From contig NZ_CP113431.1 in NCBI RefSeq assembly GCF_030506255.1, positions 1,674,001-1,738,000 of the forward strand: a stretch of 64,000 nucleotides of DNA. Direction: 5' to 3'. How positions within the stretch are numbered: position 1 is the first letter of the stretch; every line of letters begins with the position of its first letter. This document shows positions 58,281 to 64,000 of the stretch, one piece after another. Both the position numbers and the translations under genes were made by a program. The notes beneath the pieces were generated by a model, which worked only from the letters and a program-made list of their open reading frames with translations, was not told the DNA's origin and did no database searches. The DNA comes from Nocardioides sp. Arc9.136 (GTDB lineage: Bacteria > Actinomycetota > Actinomycetes > Propionibacteriales > Nocardioidaceae).

Positions 58281-59027
58281 TCACCGGGCGAGGGCGACGA
58301 GCTGGACCAGGAGCGGTGCCACGACCAGGGCCGGGAGCAGGTCGGCGACCGGGACCTCGCGGACCCGCAGCAGCCGGAGCGCGACGCCGACGAGCAGCAG
58401 CCCGCCGGTCGCCGTGACCGCCGCCAGGTGGGCGTCGGGGAGCACGCCGCCGAGGCCGACGCCGAGCAGGGTCAGTGACCCCTGCACGACGACGACCGTG
58501 AGGGACGCGGCGAGCACTCCCCACCCGAACGACGCGGCGAACGCGATGGCCGCGAACCCGTCGAGCGCGGACTTGAGGAACAGCTGGTCCGCGCCGTTCC
58601 CGAGGCCGTCGTTGAGCGACCCCAGGATCGTGAGGGGACCGGTGCAGAAGATGAGGGAGGAGATCACGAAGCCCTCGACGAAGCGCTGCTTCTCCGCCGA
58701 CCCGCGGTCGCCGGCCAGCACGCGCTGCAGCCACCCGCCGAGCCGCTCGACCCGCTGCTCGAGACCGAGCAGCGAGCCGGTGATCCCGCCGACCAGCAGG
58801 GCGCCGAGGACGATCAGCATCGGGGCGCTGTCCCCGACCACGTCGGAGAGCTCGACGTCGAGGACGGCCATCGCCGAGGTGCCGGCGATGAGCAGGGTGA
58901 CCAGCCCGAGGGCGTCGGTGACCACCTCGCGCGTGCGGACGGGGAGCCGGTTGCCCAGGAGCAGGCCCAGGAGGCCACCGGCGAGCACGGCGAGCACGTT
59001 GACCAGCGTTCCGACTCCGGGGACCAC
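58281..59027 (-). CDS. DUF554 family membrane protein
   Basis: A 248-aa protein with about seven hydrophobic segments: VLAVLAGGLLGLLLGNRLP near the N-terminus, then GLVTLLIAGTSAMAV, PMLIVLGALLVGGITGSLLG, and FVISSLIFCTGPLTILGSLN followed by SALDGFAAIAFAASFGWGV. These are typical DUF554 (YdfK-like) landmarks; transport is assumed but unproven. The GTG start at 59027 has GAGGAG 4 nt upstream on the minus strand. Confidence 0.87.
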   Translation of the reverse strand: MVPGVGTLVNVLAVLAGGLLGLLLGNRLPVRTREVVTDALGLVTLLIAGTSAMAVLDVELSDVVGDSAPMLIVLGALLVGGITGSLLGLEQRVERLGGWLQRVLAGDRGSAEKQRFVEGFVISSLIFCTGPLTILGSLNDGLGNGADQLFLKSALDGFAAIAFAASFGWGVLAASLTVVVVQGSLTLLGVGLGGVLPDAHLAAVTATGGLLLVGVALRLLRVREVPVADLLPALVVAPLLVQLVALAR

Positions 59028-59045
59028 GGTTCTCCTCACACGGGT

Positions 59046-59074
59046 CTGACAAGACGGCGGTGGGAGCGTAGTCT
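59046..59074 (+). promoter_or_regulatory. promoter of the GNAT gene at 59164
   Basis: CTGACA (59046-59051), a 17-bp spacer and TAGTCT (59069-59074) make one of the clearest sigma-70-type promoters in the window. The leader to the ATG would be about 80 nt. Confidence 0.7.
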
Positions 59075-59163
59075 CGCCCGAGCAGGTCGGGTCCTCGGGG
59101 ACCGGACGCCGACCGGTTGGTTCCGTCAGTGGCCCGTGAGGGCCGGGGGAAGGCAGGGGCACC

Positions 59164-59730
59164 ATGCACCGCTCAGTGGTGACGTTGAGGTGCGCCGAGC
59201 TCACGGACGCGCCGCTCCTGGCCGACGTGTGGGCGGACGCGATGCGCAGGGCCGACCGGAGCGAGCACGTCGCCGACCTCGAGCTGATCATCAAGGCCGC
59301 GGCCGAGTCGCCCGAGCAGCGCATCGTGGTGGCGGAGTTCGACGGCCACCCCGCCGGGGCCGTCCTCCTGCGCGTGACCACGCTGAGCCCGATCAACCTC
59401 GACCTCACCGTGCAGGCGCTCTCGCCGCACGTGCTGCCGCAGTACCGCCGCCACGGCGTCGGCCGGGCGCTGATGGAGGCGGCCGTCACCTTCGCCGAGG
59501 AGCAGGGCGTCGGCCACGTCGCGACGGCGGCGACCTCCGGGTCGCGGGACGCCAACCGCTTCATGGCCCGGCTCGGGCTCGGTCCGCAGGCGGTCCTGCG
59601 GGTGGCCACCACGCACGCCCTGCGCGCCCGGCTGACCGCGCTGCGGCCCGCGCACGAGCGCGGCGGCCGCCAGCTCACCCAGGTGCTGGCCGCCCGGCGC
59701 TCGCAGCGCCGCGCCCAGGCCGCGGGCTGA
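59164..59730 (+). CDS. GNAT-family acetyltransferase
   Basis: A 188-aa protein with a GNAT fold: beta strand HVLPQYRRHGVGRALMEAAV carries the acetyl-CoA loop (RRHGVG), followed by the acceptor-side helix (RDANRFMARLGLG). The last 45 residues are basic (RARLTALRPAHERGGRQL, then RRSQRRAQ) and could touch nucleic acid or be disordered. Substrate unknown. It converges with the thioesterase gene 21 bp away. Confidence 0.85.
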   Translation: MHRSVVTLRCAELTDAPLLADVWADAMRRADRSEHVADLELIIKAAAESPEQRIVVAEFDGHPAGAVLLRVTTLSPINLDLTVQALSPHVLPQYRRHGVGRALMEAAVTFAEEQGVGHVATAATSGSRDANRFMARLGLGPQAVLRVATTHALRARLTALRPAHERGGRQLTQVLAARRSQRRAQAAG

Positions 59731-59751
59731 CCCCCCGGGCCCGGCCGGCCC

Positions 59752-60180
59752 TCAGAACCCGACCCGCTCCTTGGGCACCAGCGCGCAGGTGATCCGGGAC
59801 GTGCACACCCGCTTCCCGCGCTCGTCGGTGACCACGACCTCGTAGGACGCCGACGTGCGGCCGAGGTGGATCGGCGTCGCGGTCCCGGTGACGGTCCCCG
59901 ATGTCGCCGAGCGGTGGTGGGTGGCGTTGATGTCGACGCCGACCGAGACGCGGTCGGGGTGCGCGTGCAGCGCCGAGCCGATCGAGCCGAGGGTCTCGGC
60001 GAGCACGACCGAGGCGCCGCCGTGGAGGAGGCCGTAGGGCTGCTGGTTGCCCTCGACCGGCATGGTCGCGACCACCCGGTCCGGGGATGCCTCGAGCAGC
60101 TCGATGCCCATCTTCTCGTTCAGCGTGCCCATGCCCTGCGGCATGGCGGCGATGTACTCCTCGACGTCCATGCCGGGCAT
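59752..60180 (-). CDS. PaaI-type hotdog thioesterase
   Basis: A 142-aa hotdog-fold protein. The PaaI/YdiI-type motif PYGLLHGGASVVLAETLGS carries the catalytic-loop HGG and the Glu (about residues 48-66); VDINATHHRSA and the C-terminal KRVCTSRITCALV fit the family. It probably hydrolyses an acyl-CoA. ATG 60180 is used; ATG at residue 4 is also possible. It is divergent from polA with a 46-bp spacer. Confidence 0.9.
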   Translation of the reverse strand: MPGMDVEEYIAAMPQGMGTLNEKMGIELLEASPDRVVATMPVEGNQQPYGLLHGGASVVLAETLGSIGSALHAHPDRVSVGVDINATHHRSATSGTVTGTATPIHLGRTSASYEVVVTDERGKRVCTSRITCALVPKERVGF

Positions 60181-60226
60181 TCTTGCCGACCCCGGGACTG
60201 TCGGCGACGGCGGATAGAGTCGACGG

Positions 60227-62920
60227 GTGCCCGACGCCGCGACTGATGCCGTGACCCCGCGACTGCTCCTGCTCGACGGCCACTCCCTGGCCTACCGGGC
60301 GTTCTTCGCGCTGCCGGTGGAGAACTTCTCCACGACCACGGGGCAGCACACCAATGCGGTGTACGGCTTCACCTCGATGCTCATCAACGTGCTGCGCGAC
60401 GAGCAGCCGACCCACCTCGGCGTCGCCTTCGACGTCTCCCGCCAGACCTTCCGCATGGAGGAGTACTCCGAGTACAAGGCCAAGCGGGCCAAGACGCCCT
60501 CGGAGTTCGGCAGCCAGCTGCCGCTGATCGAGGAAGTCCTCGGCGCCCTGCGGGTCCCGTTCCTGAAGAAGGACGGGTACGAGGCCGACGACATCATCGC
60601 GACGCTGACCACCCAGGCGCTCGACGCGGGGATGGAGGTGCTGATCCTCACCGGCGACCGCGACGCGCTGCAGCTGGTCACCGACCGCTCCACCGTGCTC
60701 TACCCCATGCGGGGCGTCTCGGACCTGGCCCGGATGACCCCCGACGCGGTCGAGGCGAAGTACGGCGTGCCGCCGTACCGCTACCCCGAGATCGCCGCGA
60801 TCGTGGGGGAGACCTCCGACAACCTCCCGGGCGTGCCCGGTGTGGGCGTCGGCTTCGCGGCCAAGTGGATCAACACCTACGACGGCCTCGACAACGTCAT
60901 CACCCACGCCGACAAGATCACCGGCAAGAAGGGGGAGTCGCTGCGCGCGCACCTCGGCGACGTGATCCGCAACCGCCGGCTCAACGCGCTCGTGCGCGAC
61001 CTCGACCTCGAGCTCGGCCCGCAGGACCTCCTCATCCGGCCGTGGGACCGGCAGGAGGTCCACACCCTCTTCGACGGGCTGGAGTTCCGCGTCCTGCGCG
61101 ACCGGCTCTTCGAGACGCTGAGCTCGGAGGAGGAGATCGACGACTCCGGCTTCGACGTGGCGATGAGCCGGCTGGGCGCCGGCGAGCTCGCCGCCTGGCT
61201 GGCCGAGCACGCCTCCGGCGAGGACCGCGTCGGCGTGCACGTCGCCGGCCGCTGGGGCGCCGGGACGGGGGACGTCGACGCGCTGGCGCTGGCCACGGTC
61301 GAGGGGGCGGCGGCGTACGTCACCGCCGAGACGATGGACCCCGCCGACGAGGAGGCGCTGCGCTCCTGGCTGGCCGACCCTGCCCGGCGCAAGGTCCTCC
61401 ACGACGCGAAGGGTCCGATCCTCGCGCTCGACGCGTGGGGCATGCCGCTGGCCGGCCTCACCCGCGACACCGCGCTCTCGGCGTACCTCGCCCGGCCCGA
61501 CCAGCGCTCCTACGACCTCGCCGACCTCACCGTCCGCTACCTCAAGCGCGAGCTGCGCACCGGCGGCGCCGACGACGGCCAGCTGAGCCTCGACGGCATC
61601 ACCGACGAGACGGCCGGGGAGGTCGAGATGCTGCACGCCCGTGCCGTGCTCGACCTCGCCGCCGCGCTCGACGAGGAGCTGGCCGACCGCGGCGGCACCC
61701 GGCTGCTCGAGGACATCGAGCTGCCGCTCGTCGACCTGCTGGCGACCATGGAGCGCACCGGCATCGCGGTGGACATCGAGCACCTGGAGGAGCTCGAGCG
61801 GCACTTCGCCGGCGAGGTGAAGCTCGCGGCCGAGGACGCCTTCGCGGTCATCGGCAAGGAGATCAACCTCGGGTCGCCCAAGCAGCTGCAGGTCGTGCTC
61901 TTCGACGAGCTCGACATGCCCAAGACCAAGCGGACCAAGACCGGCTACACCACCGACGCGGACGCCCTGCAGGCGCTGTACGTCAAGACCGAGCACCCGT
62001 TCCTGCTGCACCTGCTGCGGCACCGCGACGTCGCCCGGCTCCGCCAGACGATCGAGGGGCTGCTCAAGACGGTGGCCCCGGACGGCCGCATCCACACGAC
62101 GTTCAACCAGACCATCGCCGCGACCGGCCGGCTCTCGAGCACCGACCCGAACCTGCAGAACATCCCGATCCGCACCGAGGAGGGCCGCCGGATCCGCGAG
62201 GCGTTCGTCGTCGGCCCGGGCCACGAGTCGCTGATGACGGCCGACTACAGCCAGGTCGAGATGCGGATCATGGCGCACCTCTCCGAGGACGCCCTGCTCA
62301 TCGACGCCTTCCGCTCCGGCCACGACTTCCACTCCGTGACCGCCGCCCGGGTCTTCGACGTGCCCGCCGAGGAGGTGGGGCCTGAGCAGCGCGCGAAGAT
62401 CAAGGCGATGAACTACGGCCTGGCCTACGGGCTCTCGGCGTACGGCCTGAGCCAGCAGCTGACCATCGAGCCCGCCGAGGCCCGGGTGCTGATGGACGAG
62501 TACTTCGAGACCTTCGGCGGGATCCGCGACTACCTCGGCGGGGTGGTCGACGAGGCCCGGCGCACCGGTTACACCGAGACGATCTACGGCCGTCGGCGCT
62601 ACCTGCCCGACCTGACCAGTGACAACCGCCAGCGGCGGGAGATGGCCGAGCGGATGGCGCTGAACGCCCCCATCCAGGGCTCTGCTGCGGACCTTATCAA
62701 GATCGCGATGCTGAACGTCGACCGCGCCGTCCGCGAGGCCGGGCTGCGCTCGCGGATGCTGTTGCAGGTCCACGACGAGCTCGTCCTCGAGGTCGCCGAG
62801 GGGGAGCGCGAGGCGCTGGAGGAGCTGGTGCGTCGCGAGATGGCCGGCGCCGCCGAGCTCGCGGTGCCGCTCGACGTGTCGGTGGGCACCGGCCGCAGCT
62901 GGCACGAGGCCGCGCACTGA
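60227..62920 (+). CDS. polA: DNA polymerase I
   Basis: PolA fills gaps and removes primers. The 897-aa protein has the 5' nuclease (LLLDGHSLAYRAFFALP, GYEADDIIATL, GDRDALQLV). The middle 3'-5' exonuclease-like domain lacks the usual DxE catalytic motif (GVHVAGRWGAGTGDV in its place), so proofreading is probably absent. The polymerase has motif A DYSQVEMRIMAHL, the O-helix RAKIKAMNYGLAYGLSAYG and motif C QVHDELVLEV. GTG 60227 follows TAGAGT (60215-60220) by 6 nt, which suggests a leaderless start. Confidence 0.97.
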   Translation: MPDAATDAVTPRLLLLDGHSLAYRAFFALPVENFSTTTGQHTNAVYGFTSMLINVLRDEQPTHLGVAFDVSRQTFRMEEYSEYKAKRAKTPSEFGSQLPLIEEVLGALRVPFLKKDGYEADDIIATLTTQALDAGMEVLILTGDRDALQLVTDRSTVLYPMRGVSDLARMTPDAVEAKYGVPPYRYPEIAAIVGETSDNLPGVPGVGVGFAAKWINTYDGLDNVITHADKITGKKGESLRAHLGDVIRNRRLNALVRDLDLELGPQDLLIRPWDRQEVHTLFDGLEFRVLRDRLFETLSSEEEIDDSGFDVAMSRLGAGELAAWLAEHASGEDRVGVHVAGRWGAGTGDVDALALATVEGAAAYVTAETMDPADEEALRSWLADPARRKVLHDAKGPILALDAWGMPLAGLTRDTALSAYLARPDQRSYDLADLTVRYLKRELRTGGADDGQLSLDGITDETAGEVEMLHARAVLDLAAALDEELADRGGTRLLEDIELPLVDLLATMERTGIAVDIEHLEELERHFAGEVKLAAEDAFAVIGKEINLGSPKQLQVVLFDELDMPKTKRTKTGYTTDADALQALYVKTEHPFLLHLLRHRDVARLRQTIEGLLKTVAPDGRIHTTFNQTIAATGRLSSTDPNLQNIPIRTEEGRRIREAFVVGPGHESLMTADYSQVEMRIMAHLSEDALLIDAFRSGHDFHSVTAARVFDVPAEEVGPEQRAKIKAMNYGLAYGLSAYGLSQQLTIEPAEARVLMDEYFETFGGIRDYLGGVVDEARRTGYTETIYGRRRYLPDLTSDNRQRREMAERMALNAPIQGSAADLIKIAMLNVDRAVREAGLRSRMLLQVHDELVLEVAEGEREALEELVRREMAGAAELAVPLDVSVGTGRSWHEAAH

Positions 62921-63041
62921 CCCGGGGCCCCGGTCCGGCCCGGGACCGGCCACCCATCCGCCTGCGCGCCGGCACCGAAGCACCTGAGGTGTCCACGCAC
63001 CGGGAGATCCGCGGGGGAGATCCCGACGGGGACGCCGGAGC

Positions 63042-63080
63042 GCGGCCCGCCTCGTCCACCCCGTGCCCGAGGCGGGCCGC
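63042..63080 (+). terminator. polA terminator hairpin
   Basis: GCGGCCCGCCTCG (63042-63054) pairs perfectly with CGAGGCGGGCCGC (63068-63080) around a 13-nt loop, 121 nt after polA and 62 nt before the LOV gene. It could instead lie in the LOV leader. Confidence 0.65.
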
Positions 63081-63142
63081 CCCGGCCCGGCGGGACCGCC
63101 GGCCGCACCGACCCCGATGACCACGCCAGGAGGCGATCGACG

Positions 63143-64000
63143 ATGAGCAGCGCCGAGGCGGCGTCCGACCTGCACGCGGTGATCGGGGACGCGCCGGCGG
63201 CCGTGCTGGTCGTCGACCTGGCCCGGGGTGCCGTCGTGCACGCCAACGACGTGGCCCAGCAGCTCGCCCCGGCGCTGCGGCTGCCGGTCGCCCTGGACCG
63301 GTGGTCCGACGCGGCGCGGCTCCGCGACCCGGCGGGGACCGAGCTGTCGGACTCCGAGCACCCGCTCACCCGGCTGCTGCGCTCCGAGCCGGTGCCCGGG
63401 CAGCGCGTGTCCGCCGAGCGGCGCAGCGAGCTGGGTGCGTCCCGCGAGCCGCTGTGGGTGGTGGGCCTGCCCATGACCGGCGCGCCGATGCTGGACGACC
63501 ACGCGCTCGTGGTGTTCCTCCCGGTGCGCGAGCGGCACGCGACCGCTGCGGTCGAGGCGTTCGCCGACCAGGACGCCCGCGTGCGCGACCGGGCGGTGCT
63601 GGCCACGGGGCTGTCCTTCACGGTGGCCGACGCCTCCGACCCCGACCTGCCACTGATCTGGGTCAACCCCGCCTTCACCGCGACGTCTGGTTACGAGTTC
63701 GGGGAGGCGGTCGGCCGCAACTGCCGCTTCCTCCAGGGGCCCGACACCGACCGCGCGGAGGTCCGCCGGGTCCGGACCGCCCTGGAGGCGGGGGAGGCGG
63801 TCACCGCGACCCTCCTCAACTACCGCAAGGACGGGCTGGCCTTCTGGAACCAGGTGACGATGTCGCCGATCCTCGGCGACTCCGGCACCGTCACCCACTT
63901 CGTCGGCGTGCAGAGCGACGTCAGCGGTCGGATCGAGTCCGACCGGCAGCGGGACGCGGCCCTGGCGGCCGAGCAGCGCGCGCGGACGCGGGCCGAGGAG
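63143..64000 (+). CDS. PAS-LOV blue-light receptor protein (3' end missing)
   Basis: An uninterrupted frame of 286 codons runs off the window edge. Residues 10-125 resemble a PAS-like domain (AVIGDAPAAVLVVDLARGAV). Residues about 148-262 are a LOV domain: LIWVNPAFTATSGYEFGEAV, then GRNCRFLQGPDTDRAEV with Cys194, the flavin-adduct cysteine, then LLNYRKDGLAFWNQVTMSPI and THFVGVQSDVS. A charged helix (DRQRDAALAAEQRARTRAEE) begins at about 266, as before a kinase or phosphatase output. ATG 63143 has AGGAGG at 63128-63133. The output domain is outside the window. Confidence 0.9.
   Translation, partial: MSSAEAASDLHAVIGDAPAAVLVVDLARGAVVHANDVAQQLAPALRLPVALDRWSDAARLRDPAGTELSDSEHPLTRLLRSEPVPGQRVSAERRSELGASREPLWVVGLPMTGAPMLDDHALVVFLPVRERHATAAVEAFADQDARVRDRAVLATGLSFTVADASDPDLPLIWVNPAFTATSGYEFGEAVGRNCRFLQGPDTDRAEVRRVRTALEAGEAVTATLLNYRKDGLAFWNQVTMSPILGDSGTVTHFVGVQSDVSGRIESDRQRDAALAAEQRARTRAEE

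Overview
The window is high-GC DNA read almost entirely as dense, overlapping, mostly plus-strand genes. It looks like the chromosome of an actinobacterium, probably Nocardioides-like (Propionibacteriales). The support is: SepF, YggT, Wag31/DivIVA and no FtsA beside FtsZ; a stand-alone HisA-type enzyme that looks like actinobacterial PriA; an ANTAR regulator of PdtaR type; and a gene order from murF to polA that I remember as broadly shared with Streptomyces. The genus is inference; no rRNA is present.

Layout. 1-13.3 kb is the division and cell-wall (dcw) cluster: murF (5' end cut off), mraY, murD, ftsW, murG, murC, ftsQ, ftsZ, pgeF-like, yggS-like, sepF, yggT, wag31. 13.4-20.4 kb holds a DksA/TraR-like zinc-finger protein, lspA, an RluD-type pseudouridine synthase, a GNAT-chorismate mutase fusion, dnaE and a small membrane protein. 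20.4-23.4 kb has a DUF3352 protein and, on the minus strand, YbaK and a LON-substrate-binding-domain protein. 23.4-29.0 kb is hisD-C-B-H-(small membrane protein)-A-F. 29.0-36.0 kb looks accessory: a three-block concentric palindrome, a MOSC protein, a TasA/SipW-cognate secreted protein, an asymmetric heterodimeric ABC exporter, and a divergent MFS/TetR pair. 36.1-42.8 kb is hisI, a Trp-associated membrane protein, small membrane proteins, trpC-B-A, a Sco1-like lipoprotein and lgt. 43-50.6 kb holds gltB-gltD and pyk. 50.6-51.8 kb carries a structured spacer, an unusual tRNA, a short leaderless ORF and pdtaR. 51.9-58.1 kb is a branched-chain amino-acid ABC system (livH-M-G-F, with livK convergent). 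The window ends with DUF554, GNAT, a hotdog thioesterase, polA and the start of a PAS-LOV blue-light receptor.

How it fits together. The first cluster makes lipid II and builds the divisome. LspA and Lgt, 28 kb apart, are two lipoprotein-processing steps, and the lipoproteins Sco1 and LivK encoded here are expected substrates. hisD-F plus the detached hisI cover much of histidine synthesis. trpC, B and A are present but trpE, G, D and F are not, so HisA probably doubles as TrpF. Eight genes show a -10-like hexamer 6-7 nt before the start codon and no Shine-Dalgarno, which suggests leaderless transcripts.

Most noteworthy: a LivH permease with an extracytoplasmic beta-sandwich-like N-terminal domain; a GNAT-chorismate mutase fusion that keeps the catalytic residues; a type-I-shaped tRNA with a CAA (Leu) anticodon; the 70-bp concentric palindrome; and the orphan SipW-cognate protein.
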